Shown: positions 11,280 through 20,918 of the stretch, in pieces | Layout: every line of letters begins with the position of its first letter | How positions within the stretch are numbered: the stretch's first letter is position 1 | From: Megaustenia siamemsis | Taxonomy: Eukaryota > Mollusca > Gastropoda > Stylommatophora > Ariophantidae | DNA: 64,000 nt | Direction: 5' to 3' | Assembly (NCBI GenBank): GCA_032433765.1 | Contig: JAVIAB010000073.1 | Span: 65,466,205 to 65,530,204, forward strand | Notes under the pieces: generated by a model | What the model saw: only the letters and a program-made list of their open reading frames with translations | Told to the model about the DNA's origin: nothing | Database searches by the model: none | Made by a program: the position numbers and the translations under genes

Positions 11280-12434
11280 CCCTCTATCTCTTCGTCCCTC
11301 AATTTTTCCAGTTGTTACAATATATTCCAGTTGTTTTCTTCTCATTACATGGCCAAAAATGATTATTGTTTCTTCCTAATATTGGAAATTAGCTCTCTTT
11401 TTGCTTTGACCTCTCTCAGAACATCTTCATTACTCTTCTTAGCTGTCCATGGTACTCTCAACATTCTTCTGCAAAACCACATTTCTACAGACTCCAGTGA
11501 TTTTCTTGTCTGTTGTCCTATTGTCCATGATTCGCATCCATATGTTAAGACTGGCTCTACATAACATTTAAGAACTCTTTTTCTTGTTTCTATTGTCAAA
11601 AATGGATTGCATAGTATTTTTCTCATTTTTTGGAAAGCTGCTTTTGCCTGAGCCATTCTGCATCTCACCTCCTTTGTACATCTTCCGTCTGAGGTTAACA
11701 AAGTTCCCAAATATTTAAATTCATTTACCTGTTTAAATATTGTTCCACCTGTCTTTATTTTGCACTGAGGTGATGTCTTTTTCTTTGTTGTTACCATTAC
11801 CTCTGTCTTTTTGTTGTTAAGGTTGAGTCCTTTATTTTTGCTTTCTTTCACTATAATGTCCAACATTTCTTGTAACTCATTTTCACTCTCAACGATTAAG
11901 ACTGTATCATCAACCTACCTTTGATTATTTATATTATGACCTCCAATTGTTATTCCAGGCATGTCCCTTATGGATCTTAAAATAATCTCACTATAAATAT
12001 TAAACAAATCTGGTGACAGCACACAACCTTGTCTAACACCCTGTTTTATTTGTTGAAACATTCCCAATTGGTTTCCAGTTCTTATGGCCGCTGTTTGTTG
12101 CCAGTACATATTCTTTATTATTCTTAGATCTTTGCTGTCTACGTTTATGCTTTCTAAAATTTTGATTAGTTCTTGGTGCTTTACTTTGTCAAATGCCTTG
12201 GTGTTATCTATGAATCATAGGTATAGATCTGTTTTCACCTCTGTGGCTCTTTCTACTAAAGATCTTATGATATAAATGGCATTGCTTGTTCATTTATCTC
12301 TAACAAAACCACACTGTTCATCACTAATGTTTGAATTGATTTTGTTTCGCACTCTTCGCATGATGATTCTTAGTAATATCTTAGTCATATGACTCATAAG
12401 GCTTACTGTGCGATGATCATAGCATTCAATCGCA
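11280..12434 (-). pseudogene. LINE B1 RT, C-terminal two thirds
   Basis: In minus-strand order this runs from the palm core toward the C-terminus. [13 protein letters not shown] (motif B) is intact in the 64-residue frame 11915-12109. The YADD site is destroyed by a stop near 11920. The 11363-11866 frame (KYLGTLLTSDGRCT, TYGCESWTI, WFCRRMLRVPWTAKK) is intact. The FIDxTKAFD segment near 12200 carries substitutions and stops. The upstream end is interrupted at 12434 by the palindrome, whose 6-bp target duplication ATCGCA lies in the LINE codons after KKSGAI. Confidence 0.85.
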
Positions 12435-12960
12435 AGTAGTATACCAGGAAGGATTTGGATATTATTGTGGCGCTAAATTAACAAAGATATATAGGGCGGC
12501 GCGCGGCGCGCCTTTCACGCGAAATGTACACGAGAGACAAGGGGAGTTAACCATGACCGCGCGTGTCCGGATGTTGACCTCTAGTCTCGGTGACCCCGGA
12601 AGTGACCTGCTTATGTCTGGTGTGTGCGGACTTTGGCGTTCTTTATGTACTTGCTCGATAGTGATAGGTTAGTAGATTATACAACATCAATGAAAAACAA
12701 TAGCATTAAATATAAAACAGAAAGCAAAAGATATACTTTATTCTTTTATTATCTCAATAGGTGTATAACATACAGTGGATATTATATAACATTACAAACA
12801 TATTTAGTACACTGAGTAAATATATAGTACAGGGATAACATTTATTATAGCTATGTAGTTGGGTGTCTGCTTAGCGTTGTGTCATAAATGAATCATAAGG
12901 GGTGAAACAGTTAGAGATTCTCGGTTAGTCTAAACTGGTAGTGTAAAGAGTTAAATATCT
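12435..12960 (+). repeat. left outer terminal segment of palindrome
   Basis: Outer end of the left arm, matched by 20387-20912 on the opposite strand. About 60 bases in is a very CpG-rich stretch (GGCGGCGCGCGGCGCGCC, 12496-12513), followed at about 12560 by a second GC-rich patch. The rest of the element is AT-rich. A 63-codon frame at 12624-12815 is identical to its mirror at 20532-20723, but its low complexity and inward orientation give no support for a gene. Confidence 0.75.
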
Positions 12961-13029
12961 AGAGGCGTAGTCGAGACGTTATCATCAGCTACCTTTCTTT
13001 TTATATAGAAATAGGAAAGAGCATTTCTT

Positions 13030-13128
13030 GTTTGACTGTAGGAAAATATGGAATTATTTAAGACTTTGAAACCTACATTTTCCCCACCCTTAGCCTTAAA
13101 CCCATTAGCTCTACTTAGCCCCCCTAAA

Positions 13129-13167
<39 letters not shown>

Positions 13168-13570
13168 TTCCATCCTAGATTTCCCTCCATTGAAACACTT
13201 ACTCATTCTCTGCATTTATCCCTATCATCGCGCCTTCTTTCTCCCTCTCTCTCTCTCTCTCTTTCTTCCCTATCCTCTCTAAGACTTCTAACCTATCAGT
13301 CCACCCTCCGCCTCTCCCTTTAGCTCCCCCGCCCTCCCTCATATTTTTAGCGTCCCTCCTATTGTAACACTTGATTATTCTCATCATTTATACCTAGCAT
13401 CTCGCCTTCTTTCTCATAGGCTTCTCTCTCTCGCTCTCTCTCTTCTAACCCCTACTAGACTTCTCTCCTACCATTCCACCTTTCTTCCTCTCTCTCTCTC
13501 TCTCTCTCTCTCTTTACCTCGCCTAGCGTTCCACCTTCATTCGTATTTTTACCTTACCGCCAGTGTAACA
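13030..13570 (+). repeat. (CT)n-rich ~185-bp repeats, left arm
   Basis: About three degenerate units, each with a (CT)n tract, a CTTCTAACC/TACCATTCCACC-type segment and a TGTAACAC end. The mirror is at 19800-20330, where the GA tracts have different lengths. Open frames here (13048-13323 and antisense) come from the Ser/Leu-coding CT runs and are not genes. Confidence 0.8.
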
Positions 13571-13949
13571 CATTAATAACATTGAATATCAATTACAAAA
13601 AGACTTGAAATATCTACTTTTTAAAGAACCAATAAGATAAACATATGAAAAAACGAAGGAATAATACACTCGACAAGGCTTAACATACATACTTTATACA
13701 TATTACCATTAATACAATCGAGTAGGCTTTTATTGATAACCTACCACATCGTTATGAGATAAGAGAAAAACAGAAGAAGAAAAATTCAACTTACACCGTA
13801 AAATATTCCACTACAACACAGACCGCTAGACTGAACAGTACTATGAAAATAAACTTCCGTGAATCAATCGCGCTTATAACACGAAGTTTCACATGCGACT
13901 AGTTTAAATATAATCTGGTTTAATAAAAGTTGGACGACACTATTCCACC

Positions 13950-14110
13950 CTCGACTAACATCTAGGTTAACCAATCAGAGAAGAAGATTTCTATCGGACA
14001 CCCATCAACAAAATGACTGACCTTTAGATTAACCAATCAGAGAAGAGGATTTCTATTGGACACCCACCAACGAAATGACTGGACTCTGGATTAACTAATT
14101 AGAGAAGAGG
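13950..14110 (-). promoter_or_regulatory. three tandem CCAAT-box units, left arm
   Basis: Three repeats of about 65 bp each contain AACCAATCAGAGAAG or a close variant (about 13970, 14030 and 14095, the last weakened to AACTAATTAGAG). AACCAATCAG fits the NF-Y consensus RRCCAATCAG. A mirrored set lies at 19260-19410. The outward 81-codon frame lies directly next to it. Whether this drives transcription, and in which direction, is inference. Confidence 0.4.
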
Positions 14111-14344
14111 ATTACTGTTATCGTGATAATTGACCTCATTTTCCACTTGAAGTGCTGTCGAGTCTGACGCATGGGTTACTTTAAATCGATTCGGCCCCTG
14201 ATACAATCCACCTAGTGGGTCAATGGTGGGGGGAAATAATACAAGTGGCGAGTTACTTGAACGCGTTTTGACCCCTGATGCAATACCAGGAGTTCCATGA
14301 CAGTTATAAATAGTTGGATACAACGAGCAGGAAGTTATATCCAA
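14099..14344 (-). CDS. hypothetical 81-residue frame, left arm
   Basis: A minus-strand frame that reads outward, from the centre of the palindrome toward its left end. It is nearly identical to the right-arm frame 19027-19272 (two or so substitutions). It contains NCHGTPGIASG and IDPLGGLYQGPNRFKVT. I recognise no domain, membrane segment or signal peptide. Conservation between arms reflects arm identity and is not independent evidence of selection. It could be a fragment of a larger element protein. Confidence 0.25.
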   Translation of the reverse strand: MDITSCSLYPTIYNCHGTPGIASGVKTRSSNSPLVLFPPTIDPLGGLYQGPNRFKVTHASDSTALQVENEVNYHDNSNPLL

Positions 14345-14509
14345 GGTCCAAAATGTTAGACCAAATCACTAAGATTTTACCACCAGAACACACAAATTTA
14401 GGCTCACATTCAAAAAGTCGACCTTAAAACCATACAAATCTACTTCCATACTCATAAAAGTTAGACACATCAAACAGATAATTACTTCCAAACTCCAAAA
14501 AGTTAGAAC

Positions 14510-14700
14510 AAATCACGCCTCGATCGTTCTCTAACTTTGCCATGATCGTTCTTTAACACTGCCTCCAGCGTTCTTCGATCGTTCTCTAACATTACCTCGA
14601 GCGTTCTCTAACATTGCCTCGATCGTTCTCTAACATTACCTCGAGCGTTCTCTAACATTGCCACGATCGTTCTTTAACATTGCCTCCAGCGTTCTCTTCA
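14510..14700 (-). repeat. ~22-bp repeats bordering the polymerase fragment, left arm
   Basis: Tandem degenerate copies of a unit that reads AATGTTAGAGAACGATCGAG on the minus strand. They replace the 3' end of the polymerase frame; the last codons before the stop are already repeat sequence. The mirror is at 18680-18860. Confidence 0.85.
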
Positions 14701-15119
14701 CAAGTTTCGGAAGGGAACCATTTGTCGTACTGGGAGAAAAACTCGTTTACCCTATCCCTTTTAACGACCCCTTCTAATGATGACTCGCTGAGTGTCAAGT
14801 ACAGACTATCTATATCCATTTCACAGAGTTGAAAGTCGGACCTCTCTACGAATCTATCCAGGAAGTCATAGTAAATTTCCAACATTCGCAATTTGGCGTA
14901 CTGGTAGACGAAAAAACCAATCTGTGAAGGAAGATCCCACAGGATACTTCGTTTTCCAAGCGACACCTCGTACAGGTCTTCACCAATAGGCGTCATGGTT
15001 TTAAACGGGGGGTTATTTACCAACTTTGTTGTATTGGCCCCCTCTTTAACATAGGTCACGTTCACATGTTTCCCCAAATTCGTCAAGGTCTTCACATAGG
15101 CCGAGAAAAATATTACCAC
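14652..15119 (-). pseudogene. protein-primed DNA polymerase B fragment, left arm
   Basis: 155 residues covering roughly motif B to motif C of a protein-primed family B DNA polymerase, as in Polintons and related linear DNA viruses and plasmids. The start FSAYVKTLTN fits motif B, in which a Tyr-Gly pair is usual; here the Gly is Val. The middle has FFVYQYAKLRMLEIYYDFLD. Motif C reads MDIDSLYL, where DTDS is usual. Exonuclease, TPR and thumb regions are missing: minisatellite adjoins the 5' side and 22-bp repeats the 3' side. Both motif changes argue against activity. It reads outward from the palindrome centre. Confidence 0.75.
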
Positions 15120-15124
15120 CAGAT

Positions 15125-15770
15125 CACAAAAATGTAGGCAGAAACCTAGGAGGCAAGGGCAGAAACTTAGGAGACAAGGTCAGAAACCTAGGAGGCAAGG
15201 GCAAAAACCTAAGAGGCAAGGGCAGAAACCTAGGAGGCACGGGCAGAAACCTAAGAGGCAAGGGCAGAAATCTAAGAGGCAAAGACAGAAACCTAGGAGG
15301 AGGTCAGAAACCTAGGAGACAAGGACAGAAACCTAGGAGGCAAGGGCAGAAACCTAGGAGGCAAGGGCAGAAACCTAAGAGGCAAGGGCAGAAACCTAAG
15401 AGGCAAGGGCAGAAACCTAAGAGGCAAGGGCAGAAACCTAAGAGGCAAAGACAGAAACCTAGGAGGCAAGGTCAGAAACCTAGGAGGCAAGGGCAGAAAC
15501 CTAGGAGGCAAGGGCAGAAACCTAGGAGGCAAGGACAGAAACCTAGGAGGCAAGGGCAGAAACCTAGGAGGCAAGGGCAGAAACCTAAGAGGCAAGGCAG
15601 AAACCTAAGAGGCAAAGACAGAAACCTAGGAGGCAAGGTCAGAAACCTGGGAGGCAAGGGCAGAAACCTAGGAGGCAAGGACAGAAACCTAGGAGGCAAG
15701 GACAGAAACCTAGGAGGCAATGGCAGAAACCTAAGAGGCACGGACAGAAAACTAGGAAGCAAAGGCTGAA
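15125..15770 (-). repeat. ~21-bp minisatellite, left arm
   Basis: Around 30 copies of a unit reading CCTAGGAGGCAAGGGCAGAA on the plus strand, with AAGAGG and AAGGTC/AAGACA variants. The unit is mostly 21 bp, divisible by three, so it yields long artefact frames rich in Pro-Arg-Phe-Leu (15293-15595, 15472-15762). The mirror is at 17625-18240. It separates the polymerase fragment from the central repeats. Confidence 0.9.
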
Positions 15771-15779
15771 AAACACTCG

Positions 15780-16620
15780 TACTGCGATTTTTACCTATTA
15801 TGGCAATTTTATTATTGTTACCCCCCTTACCGTTTTTTGAGGGTTACGCCCATGAAATCGGTAAAAATTCGTAAATTTTCACTCTAGGCATACCCCAAAC
15901 TTTATTTTAGACATTCCCACACCAAAAATTAACTTAAAAATCACTTTTAGGATTTTACCCCCTTATCATTTTTTGAGGGTTGCGCCCATGGAATTGATAA
16001 AAATCGTAAATTTACCACGTAGGCTTACCTAAAACGTTATTTTAGACATCCCCACACCAAAAATTTACTTAAAAATCACTTTTGAAATTGTTACCCCCTT
16101 ATCATTTTTGAGGGTTACGCCCCTGAATTCGACGAAAATCGTAAATTTTCACTCTAGGCATACCCCAAACTTTATTTTAGACATTTCCACACCAAAAATT
16201 AACTTAAAAATCACTTTTGAAATTGTAACCCCCTTACCATTTTTGAGGGTTACGCCCCTGAAATCGATAAAAATCGTTAATTTATCACGTAGGCTTACCT
16301 AAAACTTTATTTTAGACATCCCCATACCACAAATTAACTTAAAAATCACTTTTGAAATTGTAACCCCCCTTACCATTTTTGAGGGTTACGCCCCTGAAAT
16401 CGATAAAAATCGTTAATTTACCACTTATGCTTACCTAAAACTTTATTTTAGACATCCCCACACCAAAAATTTACTTAAAAATCACTTTTGAAATTGTAAC
16501 CCCCCTTACCATTTTTGAGGGTTACGCCCCTGAAATCGATAAAAAATTGAAATTTAACCTCAAGGCATACCTCCCACATAATATTTGACACCCCTACATA
16601 TCAAATTCCAACAAAAAAAT
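15780..16620 (-). repeat. ~170-190-bp tandem repeats, inner left arm
   Basis: About five units, each with CCCTTA(C/T)CATTTTTGAGGG, TTACGCCCCTGAAATCGA, a TAGGC(A/T)TACC segment, TTTATTTTAGACAT and CACCAAAAAT. The mirror copies fill 16780-17600, where one unit appears to be shuffled or duplicated relative to the left arm. No coding potential is apparent. Confidence 0.85.
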
Positions 16621-16653
16621 AACAAAAAGCTAGTAGTATGGGTGGCTGTGAAC

Positions 16654-16736
16654 CCATTCTAAAAGTGCATGTGCATGTACCGAAATACAATAGATTTGAC
16701 ACAAAAACCGCACGAGAAGTAGTATATTCGGGTAGT
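16654..16736. other. central 83-bp loop of palindrome
   Basis: Single-copy sequence between GGGTGGCTGTGAAC (ends 16653) and its complement GTTCACAGCCACCC (starts 16737). It contains a short GTGCATGTGCATGTAC motif. This is the only part of the element without a mirrored partner. If the element arose by strand switching, this is the former switch point. Confidence 0.85.
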
Positions 16737-16779
16737 GTTCACAGCCACCCATATTACTAGCTTTTTGATGTTTTTTTTT

Positions 16780-17600
16780 AATTGGAATTTGATATGTAGG
16801 GGTGTCAAATATTATGTGGGAGGTATGCCTTGAGGTTAAATTTCAATTTTTTATCGATTTCAGGGGCGTAACCCTCAAAAATGGTAAGGGGGGTTACAAT
16901 TTCAAAAGTGATTTTTAAGTTAATTTTTGGTCTGGGGATGTCTAAAATAAAGTTTTAGGTAAACCTACGTGATAAATTAAAGATTTTTATCGATTTCAGT
17001 GGCGTAACCCTCAAAAATGGTAAGGGGGTTACAATTTCAAAAGTGATTTTTAAGTTAATTTTTGGTGTGGGGATGTCTAAAATAAAGTTTGGGTATGCCT
17101 AGAGTGAAAATTTACGATTTTCGTCGAATTCAGGGGCGTAACCCTCAAAAATGATAAAGGGGTAACAATTTCAAAAGTGATTTTTAAGTAAATTTTTGGT
17201 GTGGGGATGTCTAAAATAAAGTTTGGGTATGCCTAGAGTGAAAATTTACGATTTTCGTCGAATTCAGGGGCGTAACCCTCAAAAATGATAAAGGGGTAAC
17301 AATTTCAAAAGTGATTTTTAAGTAAATTTTTGGTGTGGGGATGTCTAAAATAAAGTTTTAGGTAAGCCTACGTGGTAAATTTACGATTTTTATCAATTCC
17401 ATGGGCGTAACCCTCAAAAAATGATAAGGGGGTAAAATCCTAAAAGTGATTTTTAAGTTAATTTTTGGTGTGGGGATGTCTAAAATAAAGTTTGGGGTAT
17501 GCCTAGAGTGAAAATTTACGAATTTTTACCGATTTCATGGGCGTAACCCTCAAAAAACGGTAAGGGGGGTAACAATAATAAAATTGCCATCATAGGTAAA
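16780..17600 (+). repeat. ~170-190-bp tandem repeats, inner right arm
   Basis: Mirror of 15780-16620. The segment with AAGTTTGGGTATGCCTAGAG occurs in two consecutive units (17090 and 17221), an arrangement that differs from the left arm. This is one of the few structural differences between arms. Confidence 0.85.
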
Positions 17601-17624
17601 AATCGCAGTACGAGTGTTTTTCAG

Positions 17625-18240
17625 CCTTTGCTTCCTAGTTTTCTGTCCATGCCTCTTAGGTTTCTGCCATTGCCTCCTAGGTTTCTGTCCTTGCCTCCTA
17701 GGTTTCTGTCCTTGCCTCCTAGGTTTCTGCCCTTGCCTCCCAGGTTTCTGACCTTGCCTCCTAGGTTTCTGTCTTTGCCTCTTAGGTTTCTGCCCTTGCC
17801 TCTTAGGTTTCTGCCCTTGCCTCCTAGGTTTCTGCCCTTGCCTCCTAGGTTTCTGTCCTTGCCTCCTAGGTTTCTGCCCTTACCTCCTAGGTTTCTGCCC
17901 TTGCCTCCTAGGTTTCTGACCTTGCCTCCTAGGTTTCTGTCTTTGCCTCTTAGGTTTCTGCCCTTGCCTCTTAGGTTTCTGCCCTTGCCTCTTAGATTTT
18001 TGCCCTTGCCTCCTAGGTTTCTGCCCTTGCCTCCTAGGTTTCTGTCCTTGCCTCCTAGGTTTCTGACCTTGCCTCCTAGGTTTCTGTCTTTGCCTCTTAG
18101 ATTTCTGCCCTTGCCTCTTAGGTTTCTGCCCGTGCCTCCTAGGTTTCTGCCCTTGCCTCTTAGGTTTCTGCCCTTGCCTCCTAGGTTTCTGACCTTGTCT
18201 CCTAGGTTTCTGACCTTGCCTCCTAGGTTTCTGCCTACAT
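17625..18240 (+). repeat. ~21-bp minisatellite, right arm
   Basis: Mirror of 15125-15770, units reading TTGCCTCCTAGGTTTCTGCC. The 206-codon frame 17628-18248 is produced by the repeat and is not a gene. Unit order and count differ slightly from the left arm. Confidence 0.9.
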
Positions 18241-18252
18241 TTTTGTGATCTG

Positions 18253-18680
18253 GTGGTAATATTTTTCTCGGCCTATGTGAAGACCTTGACGAATTTGGGG
18301 AAACATGTGAACGTGACCTATGTTAAAGAGGGGGCCAATACAACAAAGTTGGTAAATAACCCCCCGTTTAAAACCATGACGCCTATTGGTGAAGACCTGT
18401 ACGAGGTGTCGCTTGGAAAAGGAAGTATCCTGTGGGATCTTCCTTCACAGATTGGTTTTTTCGTCTACCAGTACGCCAAATTGCGAATGTTGGAATTTTA
18501 CTATGACTTCCTGGATAGATTCGTAGAGAGGTCCGACTTTCAACTCTGTGAAATGGATATAGATAGTCTGTACTTGACACTCGCGAGTCATCATTAGAAG
18601 GGGTCGTTAAAAGGGATAGGGTAAACGAGTTTTTCTCCCAGTACGACAAATGGTTCCCTTCCGAAACTTGTGAAGAGAAC
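18253..18680 (+). pseudogene. protein-primed DNA polymerase B fragment, right arm
   Basis: Mirror of the left-arm fragment, with the same motif B and motif C changes. The frame closes at 18597 after SLYLTL because one base is missing relative to the left arm (ACTCGCGAG here; ACTCAGCGAG there). The homologous sequence continues to about 18680 in another frame. The arms have therefore begun to diverge after the palindrome formed, and neither encodes a complete enzyme. Confidence 0.75.
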
Positions 18681-18860
18681 GCTGGAGGCAATGTTAAAGA
18701 ACGATCGTGGCAATGTTAGAGAACGCTCGAGGTAATGTTAGAGAACGATCGAGGCAATGTTAGAGAACGCTCGAGGTAATGTTAGAGAACGATCGAAGAA
18801 CGCTGGAGGCAGTGTTAAAGAACGATCATGGCAATGTTAGAGAACGATCGAGGCGTGATT
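18680..18860 (+). repeat. ~22-bp repeats bordering the polymerase fragment, right arm
   Basis: Mirror of 14510-14700, with GAACGATCGAGG and GAACGCTCGAGG variants alternating. Confidence 0.85.
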
Positions 18861-19026
18861 TGTTCTAACTTTTTGGAGTTTGGAAGTAATTATCTGTTTG
18901 ATGTGTCTAACTTTTATGAGTATGGAAGTAGATTTGTATGGTTTTAAGGTCGACTTTTTGAATGTGAGCCTAAATTTGTGTGTTCTGGTGGTAAAATCTT
19001 AGTGATTAGGTCTAACATTTTGGACC

Positions 19027-19272
19027 TTGGATATAACTTTCTGCTCGTTGTATCCAACTATTTATAACTGTCATGGAACTCCTGGTATTGCATCAGGGGT
19101 CAAAACGCGTTCAAGTAACCCGCCACTTGTATTATTTCCCCCCACCATTGACCCGCTAGGTGGATTGTATCAGGGGCCGAATCGATTTAAAGTAACCCAT
19201 GCGTCAGACTCGACAGCACTTCAAGTGGAAAATGAGGTCAATTATCACGATAACAGTAATCCTCTTCTCTGA
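19027..19272 (+). CDS. hypothetical 81-residue frame, right arm
   Basis: Right-arm partner of 14099-14344, reading outward. It keeps the same start and stop and differs by about two residues (TFCSLYP; SSNPPL). The stop immediately precedes the CCAAT repeats at 19260-19410. No recognised domain. Confidence 0.25.
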   Translation: MDITFCSLYPTIYNCHGTPGIASGVKTRSSNPPLVLFPPTIDPLGGLYQGPNRFKVTHASDSTALQVENEVNYHDNSNPLL

Positions 19273-19410
19273 TTAGTTAATCCAGAGTCCAGTCATTTCG
19301 TTGGTGGGTGTCCAATAGAAATCCTCTTCTCTGATTGGTTAATCTAAAGGTCAGTCATTTTGTTGATGGGTGTCCGATAGAAATCTTCTTCTCTGATTGG
19401 TTAACCTAGA
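19260..19410 (+). promoter_or_regulatory. tandem CCAAT-box units, right arm
   Basis: CTCTGATTGGTTAA twice and CTCTGATTAGTTAA once, spaced about 65 bp. This is the mirror of the left-arm set. The first unit has lost the CCAAT core in both arms, so that loss predates or was copied into both arms. Confidence 0.4.
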
Positions 19411-20912
19411 TGTTAGTCTAGGGTGGAATAGTGTCGTCCAACTTTTATTAAACCAGATTATATTTAAACTAGTCGCATGTGAAACTTCGTGTTATAAGCG
19501 CGATTGATTCACGGAAGTTTATTTTCATAGTACTGTTCAGTCTAGCGGTCTGTGTTGTAGTGGAATATTTTACGGTGTAAGTTGAATTTTTTTTTCTGTT
19601 TTTCTCTTATCTCATAACGATGTGGTAGGTTATCAATAAAAGCCTACTCGATTGTATTAATGGTAATATGTATAAAGTATGTATGTTAAGCCTTGTCGAG
19701 TGTATTATTCCTTCGTTTTTTCATATGTTTATCTTATTGGTTCTTTAAAAAGTAGATATTTCAAGTCTTTTTGTAATTGATATTCAATGTTATTAATGTG
19801 TTACACTGGCGGTAAGGTAAAAATACGAATGAAGGTGGAACGCTAGGCGAGGTAATGAGAGAGAGAGAGAGAGGAAGAAAGGTGGAATGGTAGGAGAGAA
19901 GTCTAGTAGGGGTTAGAAGAGAGAGAGCGAGAGAGAGAAGCCTATGAGAAAGAAGGCGAGATGCTAGGTATAAATGATGAGAATAATCAAGTGTTACAAT
20001 AGGAGGGACGCTAAAAATATGAGGGAGGGCGGGGGAGCTAAAGGGAGAGGCGGAGGGTGGACTGATAGGTTAGAAGTCTAAGAGAGGATAGGGGAGAAAG
20101 AGAGAGAGAGAGAGAAGGAAGGCGCGATGATAGGGATAAATGGAGAGAATGAGTAAGTGTTTCAATGGAGGGAAATCTAGGCTGGAATAGTAGAGAGAGA
20201 GTGAGAGAGGGGAGAGATTTAGGGGGGCTAAGTAGAGCTAATGGGTTTAAGGCTAAGGGTGGGGAAAATGTAGGTTTCAAAGTCTTAAATAATTCCATAT
20301 TTTCCTACAGTCAAACAAGAAATGCTCTTTCCTATTTTTATATAAAAAGAAAGGTAGCTGATGATAACGTCTCGACTACGCCTCTAGATATTTAACTCTT
20401 TACACTACCAGTTTAGACTAACCGAGAATCTCTAACTGTTTCACCCCTTATGATTCATTTATGACACAACGCTAAGCAGACACCCAACTACATAGCTATA
20501 AATAAATGTTATCCCTGTACTATATATTTACTTAGTGTACTAAATATGTTTGTAATGTTATATAATATCCACTGTATGTTATACACCTATTGAGATAATA
20601 AAAGAATAAAGTATATCTTTTGCTTTCTGTTTTATATTTAATGCTATTGTTTTTCATTGATGTTGTATAATCTACTAACCTATCACTATCGAGCAAGTAC
20701 ATAAAGAACGCCAAAGTCCGCACACACCAGACATAAGCAGGTCACTTCCGGGGTCACCGAGACTAGAGGTCAACATCCGGACACGCGCGGTCATGGTTAA
20801 CTCCCCTTGTCTCTCGTGTACATTTCGCGTGAAAGGCGCGCCGCGCGCCGCCCTATATATCTTTGTTAATTTAGCGCCACAATAATATCCAAATCCTTCC
20901 TGGTATACTACT

Positions 20913-20918
20913 ATCGCA
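20913..20918. other. right target duplication of the palindrome (ATCGCA)
   Basis: Direct repeat of 12429-12434. The empty site in LINE B2 reads TTCAATCGCACCCG once. This shows a clean transpositional insertion with a 6-bp staggered cut. Confidence 0.9.

Larger units (their letters stand above)
12435..20912. mobile_element. Polinton-like palindromic element (8478 bp)
   Basis: Left arm 12435-16653 and right arm 16737-20912 are reverse complements over their whole length, around an 83-bp loop. The ends read AGTAGTATACC... and ...GGTATACTACT, flanked by a 6-bp direct duplication ATCGCA (12429-12434, 20913-20918). The uninterrupted site is visible in LINE B2 near 27685-27695. A 5'-AG end and 6-bp duplication are characteristic of Polinton/Maverick elements, and both arms hold a protein-primed family B DNA polymerase fragment. 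No integrase, ATPase, protease or capsid gene lies inside. It is non-autonomous. The element could alternatively be a relative of Polintons not yet named. Confidence 0.8.

Noticed and set aside
12624..12815. 63-codon frame identical in both palindrome arms as a conserved gene
   Set aside because: Identity follows from the palindrome; AT-rich low-complexity product, inward orientation, no motif.
17628..18248. 206-codon Pro/Leu/Arg/Phe repeat protein
   Set aside because: A product of the 21-bp minisatellite, mirrored in the other arm.
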